Source: Puccinia triticina
Lineage: Eukaryota > Basidiomycota > Pucciniomycetes > Pucciniales > Pucciniaceae
Direction: 5' to 3'
Assembly: GCF_026914185.1 (NCBI RefSeq)
Contig: NC_070560.1
Span: forward strand, 1,648,001-1,712,000
DNA length: 64,000 bases
Within the stretch, counting starts at the first letter, position 1, and every line of letters begins with the position of its first letter. The notes under the pieces were generated by a model. That model did not search any database. It was not told the DNA's origin and worked only from the letters and a program-made list of their open reading frames with translations. Positions 23,838 to 36,169 of this stretch are shown piece after piece. The position numbers and the translations under genes are program-made.

Positions 23838-24109
23838 CTGGATTGATCAAAAAGTTGAGTATTTTGAGTAAGGGAAATATTCCTGTTTTCAGCTGTAACA
23901 GATTGATGGGAGTTGAGAGGAGGGTTGTTTCTCTCCCAGACTCAGAGGCACCGGGGATTTGGGAAAACCATGTGTACTGAAACTCATCAAAAAAGCCCCA
24001 CACCAGTACTGTGAATTTGACACAGTTTCACAATTAAATCACCAAACATTTGTACTGTAGTAGGGTGACACATCATATCATAACACTGCCCCACATCATA
24101 CATTCTTGT

Positions 24110-26122
24110 TGGTTCGCACACAAACAGACAGACTGCTGCACCATTGTGCTCGTGTCCATTTCCATGCAATCAGAGAGGATTGCCTCACAGTCTTAGGCCA
24201 GTTTGTTTGCATGGGAACTGAAAGGATGGCCAGGCCACTGTTGTCCTGTCTGTTTGCATGAAACCAGACAGGAAAGTACGAATGTGTTGGCTTGTCAGAA
24301 AACAGATGCCTCTGAAACATGTACGAGTATCCCGTCTGTTTGGATGGGAAGACCACGGTGCAGTCAGGTCCCTTGGAATTCATACAGACAAGGCTGAAAC
24401 ATGATATTTCATACACTTTGAGGATTGTCTTGTCCGTAACGGACAGGACAGCCCCAACACCTCTGTCAAACGGACAGGACAAGCGCCACAACATGGGAGG
24501 TTTGGGGCTGTCCTGTACTTTGACGTGCGAACGGGCAGGACGCCAATGTTTTGTCCTGTCCGTTTGCGTGCAAACGGACAGGACGCTGATGTTCTTGTCC
24601 TGTCCGTTTGCGTGCAGACGGACAGGACGCGAAAGTTCTGTCCTGTCCATTTGCGTGCCAACGGACAGGACGCCGATGTTTTGTCCTGTCCGTTTGCAAA
24701 CGGACAGGACGCCAATGTATGTTCTGTCCTGTCCGTTTGCGTGCAAACGGACAGGACGCTGATGTTCTTGTCCTGTCCGTTTGCGTGCAAACGGACAGGA
24801 CGCCAATGTATGTTCTGTCCTGTCCGTTTGCGTGCAAACGGACGGGACGGAACATCAGCGCCCTGTCCGTTTCAAACGGACAGGACGCCAATGTATGTTC
24901 TGTCCTGTCCGTTTGCACGCAAACGGACAGGACGCCGATGTTCTTGTCCTGTCCGTTTGCGTGCAAACGGACAGGGCGCTGATGTTCCGTCCTGTCCGTT
25001 TGCACGCAAACGGACAGGACGCCGATGTTCTGTCCTGTCCGTTTGCGTGCAAACAGACAGGACACTGATGTTCTGTCCTGGACGTTTGCGTGCAAACGGA
25101 CAGGACGCCGATGTTCTGTCCTGGACGCTGATGTTCCGTCCTGTCCGTTTGCGTGCAAACGGACAGGACGCCAATGTGTGTTCTGTCCTGTCCGTTTGCG
25201 TGCAAACGGACAGGACGCCGATGTTCTGTCCTGTCCGTTTGGACGCTGATGTTCTTGTCCTGTCCGTTTGCGTGCAAACGGACAGGGCGCTGATGTTCCG
25301 TCCTGTCCGTTTGCACGCAAACGGACAGGACGCCGATGTTCTGTCCTGTCCGTTTGCGTGCAAACGGACAGGACACTGATGTTCTGTCCTGTCCGTTTGC
25401 GTGCAAACGGACAGGACACTGATGTTCTGTCCTGTCCGTTTGCGTGCAAACGGACAGGACGCCGATGTTCTGTCCTGTCCGTTTGCGTGCAAACGGACAG
25501 GACGCCAATGTGTGTTCTGTCCTGTCCGTTTGCGTGCAAACGGACAGGACGCCGATGTTCTGTCCTGTCCGTTTGCGTGCAAACGGACAGGACGCTGATG
25601 TTCTTGTCCTGTCCGTTTGCGTGCAAACGGACAGGGCGCTGATGTTCCGTCCTGTCCGTTTGCACGCAAACGGACAGGACGGAACATCGGCGTCCAGGAC
25701 AGAACATCGGCGTCCTGTCCGTTTGCACGCAAACGGACAGGACAGAACATACATTGGCGTCCTGTCCGTTTGCACGCAAACGGACAGGACAGAACATCGG
25801 CGTCCTGTCCGTTTGCGTGCAAACGGACAGGACGGAACATCAGCGCCCTGTCCGTTTGCACGCAAACGGACAGGACAAGAACATCAGCGTCCTGTCCGTT
25901 TGCACGCAAACGGACAGGACAGAACATCAGTGTCCTGTCCGTTTGCACGCAAACGGACAGGACAGAACATCGGCGTCCTGTCCGTTTGCGTGCAAACGGA
26001 CAGGACGGAACATCAGCGCCCTGTCCGTTTGCACGCAAACGGACAGGACAAGAACATCAGCGTCCTGTCCGTTTGCACGCAAACGGACAGGACAGAACAT
26101 CGGCGTCCTGTCCGTTTGATAA
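24110..26122. repeat. Satellite of ~43-bp hairpin units with an orientation switch
   Basis: About 35-40 units each carry a stem GTCCTGTCCGTTTGC / GCAAACGGACAGGAC around GT or AC, joined by 10-16-bp spacers of a few types: GCCGATGTTCT, GCTGATGTTCTT, GGCGCTGATGTTCC, ACTGATGTTCT and GCCAATGTGTGTTCT. From about 24530 to 25680 spacers read in the plus direction. From about 25680 to 26120 they read as reverse complements. One unit near 24850 is also reversed. Units between 24110 and 24430 are badly degraded, as expected at an old array edge. The very long open frames on both strands are artefacts of the stems and lack of stops. Confidence 0.93.
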
Positions 26123-26387
26123 TCTTAAGGCATGTGCTGAGACAATCCACACAAACTCCAGAAATGAATATTCTTGAGGCATATGCTGAAACATTCCACA
26201 CAAACTCCATGGTTTCAATGTGAGTTTCAGTTATCTGCAGTTTTAAATGTAGTCTCTGTGGGTTTCAATTGGAAATGTCTAACATATTTTCTGTGCAGAA
26301 AACATTGCTGCCAAAGTGCCACCCTCATTTCAGGTTATAAAAGTCTTGCCCAACTTGGTCAGAATTCACCATTGTCGGAGAAAAATC

Positions 26388-28997
26388 ATGGCAAGTAATT
26401 TCGTTTGCCTGGGAGTTCTTTACTGTCCTCTATCACATCTGCAACAAGAAATTGTTCCTCAACTCTTTGAAAGTGAAAGAACTTACTGGGCCCGTTTAAT
26501 ACCACAAAACCAAGCGATTGGAGTCCAAATAACTTCCTTCAATGTACCAATTGGCTGCATTCCCTTCCCACTTAGCTCCGTATTACTTGAAAACTTGAAA
26601 ACTCCAACCCACTATGGTCCACTTGGAGGTTACAAACCCTCCCAGCTACCAGCTCCTGATTTATTGGTTGAATCACTCTTGCAGGTGAAATGCAAGCCCA
26701 CAGCAACAATTAATCTTGCACTTACCCTATTCATCAATGAGCTCAACATAGGGTCACTTTTCAATCAGCTAATTGAATCTAGCCTCTTCCCTCAGGCCCC
26801 AAAGAACTATGATCCCAACAAACATCTTGGCTGTAAACTTGCAAACCTGCCAGAAAGATTGATCTCAAGCTCAAAAATTATGAACCCTAGGTTTGATCCA
26901 AGCCTTCTGTCAATACCAAGTGGATGTGACCTTCAACCAATTTATCCACCACAAAATATTATCAAGACAAAACTATTACCACACCAGGCCCAAGGACTCT
27001 CATTCATGATTGACCGTGAATCAGTGAATTCCTGCTCCGCACAATCTTTATGGTCAAAATCTATCACTGAAAAGTGGTATCTTTGGGAGAGCAAGATTAA
27101 TGGGACTCATATTGGATTCTCAAATCCTGCTGAAGTTCCAGAGACAGCCTTAGGTTCTATTCTTGCTGATGAAATGGGTTTGGGAAAATCATTGCAAGCC
27201 ATTTCTCTCATAGCAACATCTGTGGAACAGGCAAAACTATTTTCAAAAAATGGTTACAACTCTGATGTAAAGTTTCCTCACACTCATACAACACTCATTG
27301 TTTGCCCAGCAAGATTAATAAATAATTGGTCAGAAGAGATTATAAAACATGTACAGAAGGGATCAATTGAGTTTTTGAAGTATCATGGACCTCAACGTCA
27401 CTTGATTCCCAAGTCTTCAATTGATTCTGCAAGTATAATAATCACCTCCTATGAAATCATTAGAGCAGAATTCAATCAGCTCCAGAGTTCCAATTCCTCA
27501 AGTGCCTCTTTCATATTCTCCCGGTTTTGGTTCAGAGTGATATTGGATGAAGCTCAGTGAGTTTTCAGTTCTTTCAAAACTATTGCTAATGAGAAGCTAA
27601 ATTATGTTTTCAAATCAGCACAATAAGAACAGCAGAATCCAAAACCCAAATATCAATTCAGTCCATAGTGGCTGAAAGAAGACTTTGCCTCACAGGAACA
27701 CCTCTTCAAAACAGTCTTCATGACCTCATGGCACTCCTCAATTTTATGTGTTCTAACCTCAAAGCCTCATATAACCAATGGTCAGATATCCTCAAGCCAC
27801 AACTTAAACATGGGAATGTCAAGCCTTTGCAGCTTGTTCTCAGACATGTCATGTTACGCCGCATAAAAAGATTGACCTTGAAAAATCTGCCAGATATCAC
27901 TCACCACAACATACTTGTGCCATTGAAACCACCAGCCCAAAAATATTATGATCACCAGTTTGAAAAATTCCTGAAAAATTGTCACAATGAGAATCCATCC
28001 ACCCACCTCAACAAGGAGCAGAGTTTTTTTTCTTATCTCCATAGCCTCAGAGGCATTTGTGACCATCCACTGCTTTCCAATCCTAACCTCCGACTAACTG
28101 ATGATGGTGAGATAAAGATGAATGATAATGATGCAAATCAGCTCATCACCTCAAGTAGATCATGTCAAACAATTAATCATCATGTTTCTTATGAGGAATG
28201 CTGCCAAAGTAAAAAGATTGTCCAGCTATGTGAAATGGTAGACCCTCATTCCCCCCTCATGAAAGAAAATACAAAGGTTGTGATTTTTTCAACGTGGACA
28301 CGTTTCCTGGATTTGTGAGTGCCTATCTAACAATAATCATGCATTCAAAAATTCACTAAAAATCAAATTTGTTTCATAATCAAAAGGATTGGAATAGCCC
28401 TGAAAAAACACAATATTTCCTTCTACCGTCTGGATGGTGAACTGGATGCAAGGATGCAGGACCAATGTCTCAAGGATTTCAAAAACAGCCCAAACACCAA
28501 TTTACTGTTGGCATCATTGCAAACTGCAGGTGTTGGACTCACCATCACCTGTGCTAGCATAGCATTCATCATGGTGAGTCTCAATTTTAGAAAATGGATG
28601 CAGAGATAATGATGAATATTTCTGTGTAGGAACCCCACTGGAACCCTACTGTTGAAGCACAGGCATTTGACCGCCTTCACCGAATTGGCCAGAAGAAATC
28701 TGTACAGGTCTTCCATTTCATCACACCTGAAACTGTTGAAGAGAAAATTGTTCTTGTTCGTTTGACTCTCTTAAACATTTCCACTAACTCTCACAGCACA
28801 TAATAATAATACTTGCTCTTATATTGAATTGAAAGGTTCAAAAAAGAAAGAAAAAGCTAAGCGAGTGAGTCTTTTTGTTTGTTTCAAAGGTTGAAATTAG
28901 CAGATTTTATGTTTCTGACCAAGTTGAAAAGTTAAGATCAACTATTTTAACCACTACTGATTGGAGGGAGCTTTTGGAAGAGATGCTGACAAGATAA
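26388..28997 (+). CDS. SNF2-family ATPase (Rad5/Rad16/HLTF-like, no RING seen)
   Basis: Six exons (26388-27556, 27619-28314, 28387-28573, 28630-28749, 28836-28864, 28901-28997) total 2298 nt (765 residues) in consistent phase. Helicase motifs: [11 protein letters not shown], Walker [25 protein letters not shown], then DEAH, completed only across intron 1 (exon 1 ends GATGAAGCTCA). These are followed by [39 protein letters not shown], and [19 protein letters not shown]. Rad5/HLTF proteins have a C3HC4 RING between the lobes; the inter-lobe stretch here shows no such pattern, so it is absent or lost. Such enzymes move along double-stranded DNA and remodel chromatin or aid repair. The start may lie further upstream, since an acceptor-like TGTGCAG precedes this ATG near 26298. 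It is divergent from the Tet-like gene. Confidence 0.85.
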
Positions 28998-29014
28998 ACC
29001 TCCAGAATTCTTTA

Positions 29015-29145
29015 CAAAAATGGAAAATTATATAAAAGACCACGGATAGAACTCCAGAATACTTTACAAAAATGGAAAATTATATAAAAGACCACCGATG
29101 AAACTCCAGAATACTTTACAAAAATGGAAAATTATACAAAAGACT
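29015..29145 (+). repeat. Three ~52-bp direct repeats after the SNF2 stop
   Basis: CTCCAGAATACTTTACAAAA followed by ATGGAAAATTATATAAAAGA recurs three times between 29001 and 29145. Confidence 0.75.
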
Positions 29146-32100
29146 AGCTTGCATGGGCAGCATAAGGCATGAAATCATCAGTCATAATACGAACCTCTTT
29201 GATTTTAAGATTTTCAATGGTGCCTGGAGTCAAGTTTTTTAACCATTCTTCTTTGTAAACCTGCCTGGAGAGCCTTTCTGGGATTCTTGGATTCTCCTCC
29301 GTGTTTTCTGGCTCCTCCCGTGCTATGAACTTCTTCTTCCGTCTCGATTTTCCAATCCGTGATCCAACCTGAATTTCATGATCAATAGTTTTGACCAGGG
29401 CAGAAAACCCATCAGATCTCCAGCTCAACTTCAATTTTCTATGTTTTGTAACACGATCAACCAATATCTCCTCGGTATCGGAGCAAACTGCTGGGTCCTT
29501 GAACTGAGCTGCAAGCTCTGGATAACCGTTTTCATCACACCACTGCTGCCTTCTTTCACAAACCTTCCATCAAAATAAAACCAAGCATGAGTCATTTATT
29601 CAATGGGAAAAGATAAGAAATTTCAAACATACCCTTGAGCGTGTCTTTATAGACCTGTTCCGTGCCTTTTGTGCATCCAACGCAGTTTCGCCACCCTTTT
29701 GGATCAACTTCCACTGAGTCTGAAGATGATTGAAGTATCGTTCAAGTAAGGCTGAAGCTATCGCATGGGTAGCATGATCAGGTGACCAAGGATGATTGTT
29801 ATACTCTCCTGAGTGAAGAGCCATGCTAAGAGTCCGATAAAAAACTACATCCATAAGCTGATTGAAAGGGTGTTTCCAGGAACTTTCCCAGTCAAAGGTG
29901 AAGCGTGTTAAACCCAGATCACGTAACTGGGTTTGCAGCCAGCTTTTGTATGCTTGGGTATGATTGCTGGTGCTTGCTGGTGCTGTTGGACGTGGTTGGT
30001 CGAATCCAAGGTTTTTTCCCCTCTGAACTGCAAGATCTCGCTCTTCGGCATTTGGTTGTAGGGGGAGTGTTTTGAGATCGGTTCCGGTGACACCAAGGAG
30101 CAGCCGGGTATGTTGATGAACAATATTCTTCAGTGGTTCCGAACCTTCAGGTAAAGTGCCGCGCAGATCCTTCATACGTTCCTTCTGGGTTTTCTTCTTT
30201 GCAGAAGCTGATAACTTATTTCGTAGACCCTTGTTCCGCCTAGATCTTGAATCAGCTGCATAATCTTCAGCTGGAGAATGATCACTATTATCTTCTCCTT
30301 CCTCTCCATCACCTCCACCACCTCCACCACCACCACCGCCTCCTCCACCTCCGCCGCCTCCTCCACCTCCACGGTCTCCACTGCCTCCTCCAGCTCCGCC
30401 ACCACCGCCGCCTCCTCCAGCTCTGCCGCCACCGCTGCCTCCTCCAGCTCCGCCGCCACCGCCGCCTCCTCCAGCTCCGCCGCCACCGCTGCCTCGTCCA
30501 GCTCCGCCGCCGCCACCGCTGTCACCATCATTGCCACTGCCTCCTCCTCCTCCTCTTCCAATTCTTTGACCACCACGGCCCTCTTCATCACTGTTCCTGC
30601 CCCCATTTCCTCCAGAACCGCCAGCTTGTTGTGTTGGTTGTCGAGCATTTTTGTTTGGGTGATTTTGTATAGATGATTTTGGCTGGGGCGGTTGAGATTG
30701 TGTGGAAGCATTTGATTGTGGAATGGCGAAAGGTACAGAACGCCAAGCTGGTGGCTTTGGATTTTGTGGGATTTGTGAAGTCGAACCAGAAGTGTATTTC
30801 TGAGCCAAGTGGGTGATGGATTTTGCCTTTTTTGGCTCCAATCGTGTTGGAATTGGTGAGTCAGAAGTTAGTGTTGGAATAGGCTGGAGGATCTCCTTGG
30901 AAAGTGGGTGTGGACCAGAGTGAATTCGAACAAGTTTTCTTGAAGAATTTGCCTGAGTAGATGAACCAGGGTTGAATTGATTTTGGGTTTCACTTGAGTT
31001 GACTGGTCTTATTTGATTCGTTTGATCTGGAAAAATTGTGGAGCAAGGAAATTTAGAGAATCTTTCTGCAAACATAATTCCCCAAAAGATTAATGATTTA
31101 CCTTCAAAATCAATCTGTATATCTACTTCCTCACGTTCTACTGCCCTTCCTTTTCCCTTCTCACGCCGTTCAACTGGAGAGGAGGGCTCGCCAACTTTCC
31201 CCCAGTGAATAATATCAACAGAAATATCTCAAAAACCGCCCAATTGTGATTGAAAAACTTACAGTTAACATTCAAAGCAGATGAATTCCAATCCCAGCCT
31301 TGATTTGCATTCTCTTGATCAAGGCGTGGACGTTTTGAAGATTCCCCAGCTGCATACAAACAGAATTGTTTTTATTCAACTGTCAAACCCAGAATAATCA
31401 TTGGGACAACATGAAACATACTTTTCTTTGCCAGGGTTTGAAGAGGTTCGCCAAACTGCCGTGAATTAAAAACTCCCCCACCTCTCACGGCTGCATCAAT
31501 CAGCCTCTGCCTACTTGGGTTCAAATCTTCGTTCATCCTCTTTGGCCCCTTCATGAGGCTCCCAAATTCCTTCTTGTTGAATTTGCCTTTCAAAGGTAAA
31601 GATTGCATGCGTTTACGAGGTTCCATATTAGGTGGGTTGAGTTTTGACAGGTATGATTCTGGCCGAGATCCACCACTCTCATGACTTATGGGTGTTCTTT
31701 GGGGCCCTTTCCTCCATTTCTCAATCATTTCTTCTAAAAAAACTCGCACAAAGTAAAAATCAGATAATTTACCTGGAACATGTATGAAATAGTTGAAAAT
31801 CTTACTCCTCTCTTGCTCGTGCCTTGAAAGTACCGCAGTTTTTCTTAGAATCTCTGACCTCCTACCAAACTCTTCTGAAAGTAAATCCGCTTTTCCTATA
31901 TACCTTATCAAAATTTAGTAATCAATAACAAAATAATAGATTTTTAAAGAAATCCCATACGTTTTACGTTTGCATCATGCTCTGGTGGAACATAAAATGG
32001 ATTCCAAAACTCATCTTGCAATTCTTCATTTGCACGTGTCACTAGAGAAAATGATTGCCTTTCAATTGCGGCTTCCGGATTATCATTGATTTCTACCTCT

Positions 32101-33960
32101 CCATGAGCTATTCCACATTTGGATCCAATGTGAAGAAATCAGCATGCAAAAAATCTTCATCCAGTTTTCTCACTATCTTCAGTATCACACAAGCTTACAT
32201 TTATCCACATCAATGATGAATCCACCCGACATCTGCTTTTCACGTTGTTCCACATTTTTCTCATCTGTTTTTGAACTACTATCATCTCTCCAGATGTTTC
32301 TTGTCGGTGATATGACTGATAAATCAAAATGAATTATTAGGAACATCGAATAATTAACAGTAAATCATAAAAATCTCACTATCTTCCTCTGAACCAGCTC
32401 TCCAGCCTCCTTCATAGTTTAGTCTAGGCTGGCTGGTGCCCTCATTCCAACGAACCGATGCGGATGGACCTTCACCTGTTGACTTAACCTCCGATAGAGA
32501 GATTCCTAGAGGATAGAAATCCTCACTTCCATCGCCTGAAACAATGGTCAGAAGACCAAGATGTCAAAGCTTGCACTGAATCATATAGATTATAGTACAC
32601 AAGAAACCACCCACTTTCATAAAACTCTCTCGGCTGATGCCTTCCCCAAGCACTTCGATCATCATCACTGCTATTTTCATTGCCTCTAGGGGTCAATGAT
32701 TTTGATTTTTGTTCTGTTTGCGCTACTGATTCCTGGAAACGATCTTTAATCACCCGTTGTGAGTATCCCCATTTGTTCCGATGATATGATTATGTGGAGG
32801 GAATCCAAACACACTTGATATAGAAGTTTGACTACCTTGTTCATCATTCAAGGTTCTTGACTGCGTGGATTGAATGTCTCCTGCTCTTGAAAAGCTAACC
32901 GTTGGAACCTGTGATGTGTTGGCTGAAAGCCGATCTTTTGTTTACATGTTAACATTCATGGCTTTGAATTTATAAAATGGCAGAATACATAAGAGTTATC
33001 TGGCTCACCGGTATCACCCCCAGCTGTATTTCCATCCTCAGATATGTTTCTTAACATAGTTCGGATGGGAACATTCGCTTGCCGCATGTGTTGTTGAGTA
33101 GCAAGTGCTGTTTGCAAAGTTGCAGAAGTATCACTTCCAGAGCGTGATTCACCAGACCTTCCCTCCGTTCTTGATGACGAGCCCTTTCTTGTTGAAGCTG
33201 ACCCATGTTTCCTTTCCTTTGTTCGGACTTGGCTACCTAAATTTCAAACAGAATATTAGCAACTTAAACTTGTGTAGTGGGAAGAATTAATGAAGGCAGA
33301 ACATACGGCTTGTTTCACTCCCAGCAGAAGATGTTTCTGTTATTTTTTTCATACAATGAGCAGCCTGGCATATTATCACGCAAAAAAGAAGCAAGAAATC
33401 TAAATGACTAACTACTTTGCCGTGAAGCACTCCCCTGTAACCTAGCTGTCCCAGTTCCTAAAAAGGCATATCAGTCACCAATAAAATCCGCACCAAAATA
33501 GATAAGACTTACTTGTGGGATTCACAACTGGTGATTGACTGATCAAAGTTTTGGGGTCAGGTCCGATTTGATTTGTGTTTTTCGGATTTTCTGAAGAAAA
33601 TAATGTCAAGCAGTTGTTTTAAAGTTTAGGTGAGGAGTGTAACATAAGCGGAAAACCTAGTGAGGGGAATTCATACATACCAGTTGAACTCTGCCCAATA
33701 TTTGAATCATCCTTTGACTCGGAGTATCTATCTAAAACAGGATCATCTGGAGCTGAATTTAGGGATTGATCAATGGAAACATTTCATATCTTAGTAAATG
33801 TGTAACACACAGAACAGCCTTCCACATGGAGCATGAACTTATTTTAGATCACAAAATCCAAATGAGCATAAAAAGGAAGCAGGAGGGAAGTTTTTTGTGG
33901 GATCAACTGACAGTCCACACTATTACGAAGTGATTCTTTAGTCTTGGGGTTCGTGTCCAT
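29144..33960 (-). CDS. Large many-exon protein with polyglycine tract, unknown
   Basis: ATG at 33960 (MDTNPKTKESLRNS) starts a run of short Ser/Pro/Asn-rich exons divided by ~60-80-bp introns (pieces near 33730, 33560, 33440, 33200, 32700, 31900, 31600, 31300). A long exon of about 1.4 kb (about 29645-31075) follows, then a last exon ending DDFMPYAAHAS and stop at 29144. Around 30300-30620 lies a ~100-residue Gly-rich tract. Downstream is a conserved-looking region: TRFTFDWESSWKHPFNQLMD, then RNRSIKTRSR, spliced to VCERRQQWCDENGYPELAAQ, then WRSDGFSALVKTIDHEIQ. I know this C-terminal region as a widespread basidiomycete protein of unknown function. Basic stretches suggest a nuclear protein. 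Exon joins in the 5' half are uncertain, and two genes cannot be excluded. Confidence 0.55.
30295..30630. repeat. CCTCC/CCACC microsatellite coding for polyglycine
   Basis: Imperfect CCTCCACCT and CCGCCACCG repeats encode Gly/Ala/Arg runs on the minus strand. Open frames in the other reading frames are shadows of this repeat. Confidence 0.85.
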
Positions 33961-34016
33961 TATCAGTTCTTGAAAAGTTCTTGTCACTGAAGAGTAGTGT
34001 GTAACACGAATTTCGA

Positions 34017-35229
34017 TTGGTCAGAAGTGTTTTTGAGGATTCTGGGGAATTGATTGCTAAATCAAACAGCACATATATATATCTTCATAGACCTGACTTG
34101 ACTAGAGGCAACCTCAAAATCATCGTTTCGCACAATTATACACTTGAGGCCTGGGTATTCTGTACTGTGAATCAGCAATACCAAATAAGTCCTTTGGGTA
34201 CGCAAAAACTTCTCTCAGAATCAACACTGTTGTATCACTACACTATGAATGCACGGATTCCAAAGCCATGCAATCCTTACATAAATAATATACTCTACTC
34301 GCAATCAAACACAGCACATCCCACTATCCTCCACCTTGAATCAGCAGTGCATACACAAAAGTATGATTCATCTTACCATATTTGGCCTTTGTTGACATAG
34401 AAACTCAAGACCATTTGAGTTCTGAAGTCAACCGAACAACGCAGTGCAATTTGACATTATTGAGCAGTGTCACTGTTGAATTTGAATTTTATGCTTTGAC
34501 AGCAATGCAAGCACAGCTTTCTCGAAGTGCATCCTCAAAATCACTGTTTCTGATTAATGAGCTCGCAATTGGATGCATGAATTCATACCATAATCCACCT
34601 TAAATCAGCTGTTCCCCTTGACTGGTATGAGTGATCTTCCGATCAAACCCAATATTCATGAATAAAGGAACATGTCACTTTATGCAAAATTGCTCAGCAG
34701 TTTTGTTAGAAATGTCATGTATGTTGCCAAATTTGAGCCCAAAAATGAATCATTTGGATGCAATCAAGGTATATCAAAATCAGCTAAAAAAAACTGAACC
34801 ATCATTTGTTTGCATCTTACCAACCGATTGGACGGGACAGGATCACATGACTCCACTATATGATCAATCAATTCTGTTTGAGTGTACCGATGGAAGTGTA
34901 TCCATTGAATTCGTAATCCGATCACAAACCAACTGGCACAAAGAAAGGTGTCATCAACATATTGTAAAAACCAACTCATCAATTCAATGTGATTTCCTCG
35001 AATCAGCAGCTGTGGAGATTAAGCCAAACAGATGTGGAAGCGTTCTACTTTCAATTATTTATAACATAGATGATAAGCGTGAACGATCATCCTCAATTGT
35101 TAAGAGGAAAAGTTTTACCCGTAGCAAGCTTCAAAAAATCTGTGGAATCTCCCCAATATCATTGGATTAAACTTACATATTACTACGGCTCATTACTGCA
35201 ATTAAATCTCGACAATTTTTCCAGACACC
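34017..35229 (+). other. Degenerate or unassigned coding-like region
   Basis: Plus-strand frames at 34017-34400, 34382-34603 and 34631-35170 look partly coding: the last has FVCILPTDWTGQDHMTPLYD and AAVEIKPNRCGSVLLSIIYN. Near 35070-35200 the plausible reading continues in a different frame (VASFKKSVESPQYHWIKLTY), suggesting a frameshift. No domain was recognised. They may be exons of the gene at 35230 or a decayed relative. Confidence 0.35.
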
Positions 35230-36037
35230 ATGCTCAGTCTATACAAAATCAAAGGCGATTTAAATACAGTCATACCGAATGCAGACCAAGTTCATTTCTG
35301 GGGGTACATAAAAACCAATGAAACGGTATGCACAAGATCTGATATAACTCATGAAATGTGCTACTTAACATTGTGTTTTATCTTTAGTCTGTGTTCTGTA
35401 AAATAGATGGGATAGTGATGAGCCGATGCTTTGTTTCTGGTAAATGGTCAAATGGTCAGAATATGTGCTCTCTGGCACTTGTTCCTACTCGGAAAATTCA
35501 GAACGCGTTGCTAGAGGATATGCTGTATACGATAGATGGAAACGTTACGTCTGAACCAACTGGAGGACTATTCAATTTCAACTTTGGTCCAAATGACGCA
35601 AGGATTGCCAGAGGAGATCCAAAGGAAACGTGTAAAACCAGGGTTATGATTTGGAGTGATGGGACTATTCTCTCGGTGAAATTGAATGAGGAGCTGAATT
35701 TAGTTTTGAGGTCATTGTAGGGCACAAGGTGAATGTAAGTGTCCATTCAACTTTTCTCAATTAATTTGATTCTCACTAACATCCTACTATAGAATCATGG
35801 TGAACTGTTGAAAGCCAGGTACATCTTAGACAATGATCACATAAGAATTCCACCTGGAACGATTCTCAAAGAAGGAGATAGGGTAAACTTCTACGGAAGC
35901 CTTGAAGGAGTTGATGAATTTTTGGGCCTTATCATTGTTCAAGTGAGTAATCCCCTTGTTGAATTATATGCAACACAGGTTGACTTATTTCCATTTAGGT
36001 CAATGAGGGAATGTATTATAGCACAACCAAAGAATAG
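35230..36037 (+). pseudogene. Unknown four-exon gene with a one-base frameshift
   Basis: ATG 35230 (MLSLYKIKGDLNTVIPNADQ) opens exon 1 to 35325. It is spliced in phase to an exon at 35388 (SVFCKIDGIVMSRCFVSGKW), whose frame runs into a TAG near 35720. The overlapping frame just there reads FEVIVGHKVN up to a good donor at 35735 and continues in phase into exon 3 at 35793 (NHGELLKARYILDNDHIRIP, then VNFYGSLEGVDEFLGLIIVQ). A short last exon (VNEGMYYSTTKE) ends with TAG at 36035-36037. One missing base around 35685-35705 would explain everything. The composition is beta-rich. I do not recognise the family. Either a recent pseudogene or a sequence error. Confidence 0.5.
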
Positions 36038-36169
36038 AACTTTTTTACAGCACCAGGCCAAATTTAAGAATGCTGTTGTAAATCTCAATTTTATCACATC
36101 AAGATGCAGAGCCCTATCAACACCCCAAGAGCTACTCTTTGCTATGAAAAGCAGCTCTTTTGTGTAGTG

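Noticed and set aside
24430..26122. CRISPR-like repeat and spacer pattern
   Set aside because: Eukaryotic context, spacers come from a handful of near-identical types, and there are no cas genes.
24096..26210. Very long open frames of up to about 440 codons on both strands across the satellite
   Set aside because: They are translations of the hairpin units in every frame; the unit lacks stops, and the peptides are repeats of the same few words.
30172..30711. Glu/Val-rich and His/Leu-rich or Ser/Ala-rich frames opposite or beside the glycine tract
   Set aside because: Shadows of the CCTCC/CCACC microsatellite in other frames of the real exon.
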